A DNA stretch of 30,834 bases from Plasmopara viticola (lineage: Eukaryota; Oomycota; Peronosporomycetes; Peronosporales; Peronosporaceae). The stretch is from the NCBI GenBank assembly GCA_001695595.3, contig MBPM02000307.1:1-30834 (forward strand), in the 5' to 3' direction. A program made the position numbers and the translations under genes. Position 1 is the stretch's first letter. Each line of letters starts with the position of its first letter. The notes below the pieces were generated by a model. The model was given only the letters and a program-made list of their open reading frames with translations. It did no database searches and was not told the origin of the DNA. Below, piece by piece: positions 1 through 8,483 of the stretch.

Positions 1-100
1 TCTGCTTGTGCTGGAAGCTAGATTTGACGTATCCAATGCAGTAGGACGAATCGGAGCTTCAAATGGAGCGGTAATCGCGAGGTTGCGCTCGGAACGCGTG
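1..100. repeat. Monomer type A (exemplar, 100 bp)
   Basis: Type A is recognised by GTGCTGGAAG at positions 8-17, ATCCAATGCAGTAGG at 31-45, CGGAGCTTC in the centre and GGTAATCGCGAGG in the second half, ending CTCGGAACGCGTG. It normally follows type F and precedes type B. Base composition of this copy is 53% GC with 33 G and 20 C on the + strand and 10 CpG dinucleotides. Other clean copies start at 1958, 3835, 4535, 8284 and 10684. A subtype with AAGCTAGTTTTGACG is frequent from 11881 onward. Confidence 0.92.
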
Positions 101-200
101 TCTGCTTGTCTAGGAAGCTAGATCTGACGTATCTGAGGCCGTAGGACGAATCGGCGCTTCAAGCGGAGCGGTGTTCGATGCGTTACGCTTGGAATGCGTG
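101..200. repeat. Monomer type B (exemplar, 100 bp)
   Basis: Type B is recognised by GTCTAGGAAG, an AGATCTGACG segment that creates an AGATCT hexamer, CTTCAAACGGAGCGG (AAGCGG in this copy) and GTGTTCGATGCGTTACG, ending GGAATGCGTG. It follows A and precedes C. It shares GAGCGG with type A, while C-F have GAGCAG, so A and B form one monomer subfamily. Further copies start at 694, 2057, 3235 and 5617. Duplicated BB pairs occur at 1366/1465 and 4635/4735. Confidence 0.9.
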
Positions 201-499
201 TCTGCTTGTCCCGGAAGCTAGATTTGACGTATCTGAGGCCGTAGGGCAAATCGCGCTTCAAATGGAGCAGAATTCGCTTAGTTGCGTTTGGAACGCGTGT
301 CTGCTTGTCCAGGAAGCTAGATATGACGTATCCGAGGCCGTAGGATGAATTGGCGCTTCAAATGGAGCAGAAAACGCTAAGTTGCACTTGGAACGCGTGT
401 CTGCTTGTCCAGGAAGCTAGATTTGCCGTATCTGACGCCGTAAGACGAATTGGCGCTTCAAACGGAGCAGTTTTCGCTAAGTTACGCTAAGAACGCGTC

Positions 500-599
500 T
501 CTGCTTGTCCAGGAAGCTAGATTTGACGTATCTGAGGCCGTAGGACAAATCGGCGCTTCAAATGGAGCAGTATTCTCTTAGTTGCGCTTGGAACGCGGG
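500..599. repeat. Monomer type F (exemplar, 100 bp)
   Basis: Type F is recognised by CCGTAGGACAAATCGG and GCAGTATTCTCTTAGTTGCG, ending CTTGGAACGCGGG or CTTGGAATGCGGG. It follows E and precedes A. It is almost the only type that ends in CGGG (most others end in CGTG, E in CGTC), so the F/A boundary can be recognised throughout the window. Subtypes with CGGCTCTTC or CGGCACTTC appear from about 11.3 kb onward. Confidence 0.9.
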
Positions 600-2177
600 T
601 CTGCTTGTACTGGAAGCTAGATTTGACGTATCCAATGCAGTAGGACGAATCGGAGCTTCAAATGGAGCGGTAATCGCGAGGTTGCGCTCGGAGTCTGCTT
701 GTCTAGGAAGCTAGATCTGACGTATCTGAGGCCGTAGGACGAATCGGCGCTTCAAACGGAGCGGTGTTCGATGCGTTACGCTTGGAATGCGTGTCTGCTT
801 GTCCAGGAAGCTAGATTTGACGTATCTAAGGCCGTAGGGCAAATCGGCGCTTCAAATGGAGCAGAATTCGCTTAGTTGCGTTTGGAACGCGTGTCTGCTT
901 GTCCAGGAAGCTAGATTGACGTATCTAGGCCGTAGGGAATTGACGCTTCAAATGGAGCAGAATCGCTAGTTACGTTTGGAACGCGTGTCTGCTTGTCCAG
1001 GAAGCTAGATTGACGTATCGAGGCCGTAAGACGAATTGGCGCTTCAAATGGAGCAGACGCTAAGTTGACTTGAACGCGTGTCTGCTTGTCCAGGAAGCTA
1101 GATTTGACCGTACTGATGCCGTAAGACAATCGGCGCTTCAAATGGAGCAGTTTTGCTAGTTACGCTTGAACGCGTCTCTGCTTGTCCAGGAAGCTAGATT
1201 TGACGTTCTGCAGGCGTAGGACAATCGGCGCTTCAAATGGAGTAATCGCTTAGTTGCGCTTGGAACGCGTGTCTGCTTGTGCTGGAAGCTAGATTTGACG
1301 TATCTGCAGTAGGACGAATCGGAGCTTCAATGGAGCGGTTCGCGAGGTTGCACTCGGAACGCGTGTCTGCTTGTCTAGGAAGCTAGATCTGACGTATCTG
1401 AGGCCGTAGGACGAATCGGCGCTTCAAGCGGAGCGTGTTCGATGCGTTACGCTTGGAACGCGTGTCTGCTTGTCTAGGAAGCTAGATTGACGTATCTGAG
1501 GCCGTAGGACGAAACGGCGCTTCAAACGGAGCGGTGTTCGAGCGTTACGCTTGGAATGCGTGTCTGCTTGTCCAGGAAGCTAGATTTGACGTATCTGAGG
1601 CCGTAGAGCAATCGGCGCTTCAAGTGGAGCGAGAATTCGCTTAGTTGCGTTTGAACGCGTGTCTGCTTGTCCAGGAAGCTAGATATGACGTATCTGAGGC
1701 GTTAGGATGAATTGGCGCTTCAAATGGAGCAGAAACGCTAAGTTGCACTTGGAACGCGTGTCTGCTTGTCCAGGAAGCTAGATTTGCCGTATCTAGCCGT
1801 AGACGAATTGGCGCTTCAAATGGAGCAGTTTTCGCTAAGTTACGCTAAGAACGCGTCTCTGCTTGTCCAGGAAGCTAGATTTGACGTATCTGAGGCCGTA
1901 GGACAAATCGGCGCTTCAAATGGAGCAGTATTCTCTTAGTTGCGCTTGGAACGCGGGTCTGCTTGTGCTGGAAGCTAGATTTGACGTATCCAATGCAGTA
2001 GGACGAATCGGAGCTTCAAATGGAGCGGTAATCGCGAGGTTGCGCTGGAACGCGTGTCTACTTGTCTAGGAAGCTAGATCTGACGTATCTGAGGCCGTAG
2101 GACGAATCGGCGCTTCAAACGGAGCGGTGTTCGATGCGTTACGCTTGGAATGCGTGTCTGCTTGTTCAGGAAGCTAG

Positions 2178-2211
2178 ATTTGACGTATCTAAGGCCGTAG
2201 ATACGTCAAAT
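2178..2211. repeat. Perfect 14 bp inverted repeat inside a C monomer
   Basis: The arms are ATTTGACGTATCTA (2178-2191) and TAGATACGTCAAAT (2198-2211), separated by 6 bases, AGGCCG. The right arm replaces the normal GGGCAAATCGGCGCTTCAAAT of type C and shortens the monomer (2157-2247) to 91 bp. No other monomer seen has this arrangement. The arm is an exact reverse complement of sequence lying just upstream in the same monomer, which is the signature of a foldback template switch, though a sequencing or assembly artefact is possible. Confidence 0.85.
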
Positions 2212-2351
2212 GGAGCAGAATTCGCTTAGTTGCGTTTGGAACGCGTGTCTGCTTGTCCAGGAAGCTAGATATTGAGTTGACGTATCCGAGCCGTAGAATG
2301 AATTTGCGCTTCAAATGGAGCAGAAAACGCTAAGTTGCACTTGAACGCGTG

Positions 2352-2451
2352 TCTGCTTGTCCAGGAAGCTAGATTTGCCGTATCTGATGCCGTAAGACGA
2401 ATTGGCGCTTCAAATGGAGCAGTTTTCGCTAAGTTACGCTAAGAACGCGTC
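2352..2451. repeat. Monomer type E (exemplar, 100 bp)
   Basis: Type E is recognised by AGATTTGCCGTATCTGATGC, CGTAAGACGAATTGG and GCAGTTTTCGCTAAGTTACG, ending GCTAAGAACGCGTC. It is the only type that ends in CGTC and has CTAAG before GAACGCG. It follows D and precedes F. Intact E copies are common to 9.7 kb and then scarce (about 11482, 12880, 16975, 21967, 23165, 25462). Over much of the right half the E/A hybrid takes its place. Confidence 0.9.
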
Positions 2452-3334
2452 TCTGCTTGTCCAGGAGCTAGATTTGACGTATTTGAGGCCGTAGGACAAA
2501 TCGGCGCTTCAAATGGAGCAGTATTCTCTTAGTTGCGCTTGGAATGCGGGTCTGCTTGTCTGGAAGCTAGATTTGACGTATCCAATGCAGTAGGACTCGG
2601 AGCTTCAAATGGAGCGGTAATCGCGAGGTTGCGCTGGAACGCGTGTCTACTTGTCTAGGAAGCTAGATCTGACGTATCTGAGGCCGTAGGACGAATCGGC
2701 GCTTAAAACGGAGCGGTGTTCGATGCGTTACGCTTGGAATGCGTGTCTGCTTGTCCAGGAAGCTAGATTTGACGTATCTAAGGCCGTAGGGCAAATCGGC
2801 GCTTCAAATGGAGCAGAATTCGCTTAGTTGCGTTTGGAACGCGTGTCTGCTTGTCCAGGAAGCTAGATATGACGTATCGAGGCCGTAGGATGAATTAGCG
2901 CTTCAAATGGAGCAAAGCTAAGTTGCACTTGGAACGCGTGTCTGCTTGTCCAGGAAGCTAGATTTGCCGTATTGATGCGCGTAAGACGAATTGGCGCTTC
3001 AAATGGAGCAGTTTTCGCTAAGTTTCGCTAAGAACGCGTCTCTGCTTGTCCAGGAAGCTAGATTTGACGTATCTGAGGCCGTAGGGCAAATCGCGCTTCA
3101 AATGGAGCAGTATTCTCTTAGTTGCGCTTGGAATGCTGTTTGTGCTGGAAGCTAGATTTGACGTATCCAATGCAGTAGGACGAATCGGAGCTTCAAATGG
3201 AGCGGTAATCGCGAGGTTGCGCTCGGAACGCGTGTCTGCTTGTCTAGGAAGCTAGATCTGACGTATCTGAGGCCGTAGGACGAATCGGCGCTTCAAGCGG
3301 AGCGGTGTTCGATGCGTTACGCTTGGAATGCGTA

Positions 3335-3434
3335 TCTGCTTGTCCAGGAAGCTAGATTTGACGTATCTGAGGCCGTAGGGCAAATCGGCGCTTCAAATGG
3401 AGCAGAATTCGCTTAGTTGCGTTTGGAACGCGTG
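3335..3434. repeat. Monomer type C (exemplar, 100 bp)
   Basis: Type C is recognised by CCGTAGGGCAAATCGG in the first half and GCAGAATTCGCTTAGTTGCG in the second, ending TTTGGAACGCGTG. The GAATTC hexamer (EcoRI) is present in most C copies and is nearly absent from other types. It follows B and precedes D or a second C (C'). In the left part of the window C often carries TATCTAAGG in place of TATCTGAGG. Confidence 0.9.
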
Positions 3435-3534
3435 TCTGCTTGTCCAGGAAGCTAGATTTGACGTATCTAAGGCCGTAGGGCAAATCGGCGCTTCAAATGG
3501 AGCAGAATTCGCTTAGTTACGTTTGGAACGCGTG
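3435..3534. repeat. Monomer subtype C' (second C in heptamers)
   Basis: This copy of type C differs from the preceding one by TATCTAAGG and by GTTACGTTTGG where C has GTTGCGTTTGG. It sits between C and D and turns the hexamer into a 700 bp heptamer. The same subtype appears at 894, 4135 and 5126, always as an extra C-like unit before D. The consistent GTTACG marker suggests an old duplication of C that then spread with the HOR, not repeated independent doubling. Confidence 0.8.
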
Positions 3535-3634
3535 TCTGCTTGTCCAGGAAGCTAGATATGACGTATCCGAGGCCGTAGGATGAATTGGCGCTTCAAATGG
3601 AGCAGAAAACGCTAAGTTGCACTTGGAACGCGTG
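3535..3634. repeat. Monomer type D (exemplar, 100 bp)
   Basis: Type D is recognised by AGATATGACG (later copies AGATATGACATATCC), CCGAGGCCGTAGGATGAATT and GCAGAAAACGCTAAGTTGC, ending ACTTGGAACGCGTG. It follows C and precedes E, or the E/A hybrid in the right half. D is the type with most central variation: AAAAAAAGCAG copies lie between 5.9 and 9.7 kb, and AAAAGGAGCAG copies start at 11382, 12780 and 16875. Confidence 0.9.
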
Positions 3635-4834
3635 TCTGCTTGTCCAGGAAGCTAGATTTGCCGTACCTGATGCCGTAAGACGAATTGGCGCTTCAAATGG
3701 AGCAGTTTTCGCTAAGTTACGCTAAGAACGCGTCTCTGCTTGTCCAGGAAGCTAGATTTGACGTATCTGAGGCCGTAGGACAAATCGGCGCTTCAAATAG
3801 AGTAGTATTCTCTTAGTTGCGCTTGGAATGCGGGTCTGTTTGTGCTGGAAGCTAGATTTGACGTATCCAATGCAGTAGGACGAATCGGAGCTTCAAATGG
3901 AGCGGTAATCGCGAGGTTGCACTCGGAACGCGTGTCTGCTTGTCTAGGAAGCTAGATCTGACGTATCTGAGGCCGTAGGACGAATCGGCGCTTCAAGCGG
4001 AGCGGTGTTCGATGCGTTACGCTTGGAATGCGTATCTGCTTGTCCAGGAAGCTAGATTTGACGTATCTGAGGCCGTAGGGCAAATCGGCGCTTCAAATGG
4101 AGCAGAATTCGCTTAGTTGCGTTTGGAACGCGTGTCTGCTTGTCCAGGAAGCTAGATTTGACGTATCTAAGGCCGTAGGGCAAATCGGCGCTTCAAATGG
4201 AGCAGAATTCGCTTAGTTACGTTTGGAACGCGTGTCTGCTTGTCCAGGAAGCTAGATATGACGTATCCGAGGCCGTAGGATGAATTGGCGCTTCAAATGG
4301 AGCAGAAAACGCTAAGTTGCACTTGGAACGCGTGTCTGCTTGTCCAGGAAGCTAGATTTGCCGTACCTGATGCCGTAAGACGAATTGGCGCTTCAAATGG
4401 AGCAGTTTTCGCTAAGTTACGCTAAGAACGCGTCTCTGCTTGTCCAGGAAGCTAGATTTGACGTATCTGAGGCCGTAGGACAAATCGGCGCTTCAAATAG
4501 AGTAGTATTCTCTTAGTTGCGCTTGGAACGCGGGTCTGCTTGTGCTGGAAGCTAGATTTGACGTATCCAATGCAGTAGGACGAATCGGAGCTTCAAATGG
4601 AGCGGTAATCGCGAGGTTGCACTCGGAACGCGTGTCTGCTTGTCTAGGAAGCTAGATCTGACGTATCTGAGGCCGTAGGACGAATCGGCGCTTCAAGCGG
4701 AGCTGTGTTCGATGCGTTACGCTTGGAACGCGTGTCTGCTTGTCTAGGAAGCTAGATCTGACGTATCTGAGGCCGTAGGACGAATCGGCGCTTCAAACGG
4801 AGCAGTGTTCGATGCGTTACGCTTGGAATGCGTG

Positions 4835-4925
4835 TCTGCTTGTCCAGGAAGCTAGATTTGACGTATCTGAGGCCGTAGGGCAAATCGGCGCTTCAAATGG
4901 AGCAGAATTCGCTTAGTTGCGCGTG
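4835..4925. repeat. Type C monomer with 9 bp terminal deletion
   Basis: The copy reads normally to CGCTTAGTTGC and then goes straight to GCGTGTCTGC, so GTTTGGAAC is lost. Length is 91 bp. The loss is flanked by GC dinucleotides, which is compatible with a short slippage or microhomology event. Confidence 0.75.
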
Positions 4926-5525
4926 TCTGCTTGTCCAGGAAGCTAGATATGACGTATCTGAGGACGTAGGACGAATCGGCGCTTCAAACGGAGCGGTGTT
5001 CGATGCGTTACGCTTGGAATGCGTGTCTGCTTGTCCTGGAAGCTAGATTTGACGTATCTAAGGCCGTAGGGCAAATCGGCGCTTCAAACGGAGCGATGTT
5101 CGATGCGTTACGCTTGGAATGCGTGTCTGCTTGTCCTGGAAGCTAGATTTGACGTATCTAAGGCCGTAGGGCAAATCGGCGCTTCAAATGGAGCAGAATA
5201 TGCTTAGTTACGTTTGGAACGCGTGTCTGCTTGTCCAGGAAGCTAGATATGACGTATCCGAGGCCGTAGGATGAATTGGCGCTTCAAATGGAGCAGAAAA
5301 CGCTAAGTTGCACTTGGAACGCGTGTCTGCTTGTCCAGGAAGCTAGATTTGCCATATCTGATGCCGTAAGACGAATTGGCGCTTCAAATGGAGCAGCTTT
5401 CGCTAAGTTACGCTAAGAACGCGGCTCTGCTTGTCCAGGAAGCTAGATTTGACGTATCTGAGGCCGTAGGACAAATCGGCGCTTCAAATAGAGCAGTATT
5501 CTCTTAGTTGCGCTTGGAACGCGGG

Positions 5526-5616
5526 TCTGCTTGTTAGATTTGACGTATCTGAGGCCGTAGGACGAATCGGAGCTTCAAATGGAGCGGTAATCGCGAGGTT
5601 GCGCTCGGAACGCGTG
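5526..5616. repeat. Type A monomer with a 5' deletion of about 9 bp
   Basis: The copy reads TCTGCTTGTTAGATTTGACG, so the usual GCTGGAAGC segment is missing. It also has TATCTGAGGCCG where A normally has ATCCAATGCAG, so its first half is F- or B-like and its second half (GGTAATCGCG) is type A. Length is 91 bp. Confidence 0.7.
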
Positions 5617-5916
5617 TCTGCTTGTCTAGGAAGCTAGATCTGACGTATCTGAGGCCGTAGGACGAATCGGCGCTTCAAACGGAGCGGTGTTCGATGCGTT
5701 ACGCTTGGAATGCGTGTCTGCTTGTCCAGGAAGCTAGATTTGACGTATCTGAGGCCGTAGGGCAAATCGGCGCTTCAAATGGAGCAGAATTCGCTTAGTT
5801 GCGTTTGGAACGCGTGTCTGCTTGTCCAGGAAGCTAGATATGACGTATCTGAGGCCGTAGGGCAAATCGGCGCTTCAAATGGAGCAGAATTCGCTTAGTT
5901 GCGTTTGGAACGCGTG

Positions 5917-5986
5917 TCTGCTTGTCCAGGAAGCTAGATATGACGTAAAAAAAGCAGAAAACGCTAAGTTGCACTTGGAACGCGTG
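5917..5986. repeat. Type D monomer with 30 bp internal deletion
   Basis: After AGATATGACGTA the copy jumps straight into AAAAAAAGCAGAAAAC. Compared with the 7-A version of D at 7085, 30 bp are missing (from TCCGAGG to the CTTCA just before the A-run), leaving a 70 bp unit. It is the shortest full-ended monomer found. The right junction lies at the edge of the A-run. Confidence 0.85.
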
Positions 5987-7144
5987 TCAGCTTGTCCAGG
6001 AAGCTAGATTTGCCGTATCTGATGCCGTAAGACGAATTGGCGCTTCAAATGGAGCAGTTTTCGCTAAGTTACGCTAAGAACGCGTCTCTGCTTGTCCAGG
6101 AAGCTAGATTTGACGTATCTGAGGCCGTAGGACAAATCGGCGCTTCAAATAGAGCAGTATTCTCTTAGTTGCGCTTGGAACACGGGTGTGCTTGTGCTGA
6201 AAGCTAGATTTGACGTATCCAATGCAGTAGGACGAATCGGAGCTTCAAATGGAGCGGTAATCGCGAGGTTGCGCTCGGAACGCGTGTCTGCTTGTCTAGG
6301 AAGCTAGATCTGACGTATCTGAGGCCGTAGGACAAATCGGCGCTTCAAACGGAGCGGTGTTCGATGCGTTACGCTTGGAATGCGTGTCTGCTTGTCCAGG
6401 AAGCTGGATTTGACGTATCTGAGGCCGTAGGGCAAATCGGCGCTTCAAATGGAGCAGAATTCGCTTAGTTGCGTTTGGAACGCGTGTCTGCTTGTCCAGG
6501 AAGCTAGATATGACGTATCTGAGGCCGTAGGACGAATCGGCGCTTCAAACGGAGCAGTATTCTCTTAGTTGCGCTTGGAATGCGGGTCTGCTTGTGCTGG
6601 AAGCTAGATTTGACGTATCCAATGCAGTAGACGAATCGAAGCTTCAAATGGAGCGGTAATCGCGAGGTTGCGCTCGAACGCGTGTCTGCTTGTCTAGGAA
6701 GCAAGATCTGACGTATCTGAGGCCGTAGGACGAATCGGCGCTTCAAACGGAGCGGTGTTCGATGCGTTACGCTTGGAATGCGTGTCTGCTTGTCCAGGAA
6801 GCTAGATTGGACGTATCTGAGGCCGTAGGGCAAATCGGCGCTTCAAATGGAGCAGAATTCGCTTAGTTGCGTTTGGAACGCGTGTCTGCTTGTCCAGGAA
6901 GCTAGATATGACGTATCTGAGGCCGTAGGGCAAATCGGCGCTTCAAATGGAGCAGAATTCGCTTAGTTGCGTTTGGAACGCGTGTCTGCTTGTCCAGGAA
7001 GCTAGATATGACGTATCTGAGGCCGTAGGGCAAATCGGCGCTTCAAATGGAGCAGAATTCGCTTAGTTGCGTTTGGAACGCGTGTCTGCTTGTCCAGGAA
7101 GCTAGATATGACGTATCCGAGGCCGTAGGATGAATTGGCGCTTC

Positions 7145-7151
7145 AAAAAAA
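7145..7151. repeat. 7-A tract replacing ATGG centre in D monomers
   Basis: The normal D centre CTTCAAATGGAGCAG reads CTTCAAAAAAAGCAG, a change of TGG to AAA. The same variant occurs at 5947-5953, 8544-8550 and 9643-9649 and was seen nowhere else in the window. A weaker relative with five A is at 23125-23129. Confidence 0.85.
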
Positions 7152-8483
7152 GCAGAAAACGCTAAGTTGCACTTGGAACGCGTGTCAGCTTGTCCAGGAA
7201 GCTAGATTTGCCGTATCTGATGCCGTAAGACGAATTGGCGCTTCAAATGGAGCAGTTTTCGCTAAGTTACGCTAAGAACGCGTCTCTGCTTGTCCAGGAA
7301 GCTAGATTTGACGTATCTGAGGCCGTAGGACAAATCGGCGCTTTAAATGGAGCAGTATTCTCTTAGTTGCGCTTGGAATGCGGGTCTGCTTGTGCTGGAA
7401 GCTAGATTTGACGTATCCAATGCAGTAGACGAATCGAAGCTTCAAATGGAGCGGTAATCGCGAGGTTGCGCTCGGAACGCGTGTCTGCTTGTCTAGGAAG
7501 CAAGATCTGACGTATCTGAGGCCGTAGGACGAATCGGCGCTTCAAACGGAGCGGTGTTCGATGCGTTACGCTTGGAATGCGTGTCTGCTTGTCCAGGAAG
7601 CTAGATTTGACGTATCTGAGGCCGTAGGGCAAATCGGCGCTTCAAATGGAGCAGAATTCGCTTAGTTGCGTTTGGAACGCGTGTCTGCTTGTCCAGGAAG
7701 CTAGATATGACGTATCTGAGGCCGTAGGGCAAATCGGCGCCTTAAATGGAGCAGAATTCGCTTAGTTGCGTTTGGAACGCGTGTCTGCTTGTCCAGGAAG
7801 CTAGATATGACGTATCCGAGGCCGTAGGATGAATTGGCGCTTCAAATGGAGCAGAATTCGCTTAGTTGCGTTTGGATCGCGTGTCTGCTTGTCCAGGAAG
7901 CTAGATTTGACGTATCTGAGGCCGTAGGGCAAATCGGCGCTTCAAATGGAGCAGAATTCGCTTAGTTGCGTTTGGAACGCGTGTCTGCTTGTCCAGGAAG
8001 CTAGATATGACGTATCCGAGGCCATAGGATGAATTGGCGCTTCAAATGGAGCAGAAAACGCTAAGTTGCACTTGGAACGCGTGTTTGCTTGTCCAGGAAG
8101 CTAGATTTGCCGTATCTGATGCCGTAAGACGAATTGGCGCTTCAAATGGAGCAGTTTTTGCTAAGTTACGCTAAGAACGCGTCTCTGCTTGTCCAGGAAG
8201 CTAGATTTGACGTATCTGAGGCCGTAGGACAAATCGGCGCTTCAAATGGAGCAGTATTCTCTTAGTTGCGCTTGGAACGCGGGTCTGCTTGTGCTGGAAG
8301 CTAGATTTGACGTATCCAATGCAGTAGGACGAATCAGAGCTTCAAATGGAGCGGTAATCGCGAGGTTGCGCTCGGAACGCGTGTCTGCTTGTCTAGGAAG
8401 CTAGATTTGACGTATCTGCGGCCGTAGGACGAATCGGCGCTTCAAACGGAGCGGTGTTCGATGCGTTACGCTTGGAATGCGTG

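Larger units (their letters stand above)
1..893. repeat. Canonical HOR block, A-B-C-D-E-F
   Basis: Monomer starts are A 1, B 101, C 201 (99 bp), D 300, E 400, F 500, A 600 (6 bp missing at its end, so B begins at 694) and C 794. This gives one full hexamer of 599 bp and the first half of the next. Spacing and types are clean apart from the two small deletions, so this block is the best statement in the window of the basic order. Confidence 0.9.
894..3136. repeat. Canonical HOR block thinned by small deletions
   Basis: The order is still readable: C' 894, D 988, E 1081, F 1177, A 1272, B 1366, B 1465, C 1563, D 1662, E 1761, F 1858, A 1958, B 2057, C 2157, D 2248, E 2352, F 2452, A 2551, B 2646, C 2746, D 2846, E 2941, F 3041. 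Many copies are short: the five starting 894-1271 are 93-96 bp, and 2157 is 91 bp. Losses are mostly scattered single bases, often inside short runs (GATTTGACG to GATTGACG, TTGGAAC to TTGAAC). Either this stretch is decaying, or the consensus is uncorrected noisy-read sequence. Confidence 0.85.
3137..4534. repeat. Two tandem heptamers, A-B-C-C'-D-E-F, 700 bp period
   Basis: Starts are A 3137, B 3235, C 3335, C' 3435, D 3535, E 3635, F 3735, then A 3835, B 3935, C 4035, C' 4135, D 4235, E 4335, F 4435. The two heptamers share private variants: CTTCAAGCGG in B, a GCGTATCTGCTTG B/C junction, CCGTACCTGATGCC in E and CTTCAAATAGAGTAG in F. By eye they differ at only a few bases (for example GCGCTCGG versus GCACTCGG in A). 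This is a recent 700 bp tandem duplication. Confidence 0.9.

Noticed and set aside
2352..2451. Hammerhead-ribozyme-like core in type E (CTGATGC followed by a short stem and CGAA)
   Set aside because: The core needs CTGANGA. Here the last base is C, most other types read CTGAGGC, the possible CGT/ACG stem is lost in C and F, and no proper stems I and III around a GTC site are visible.
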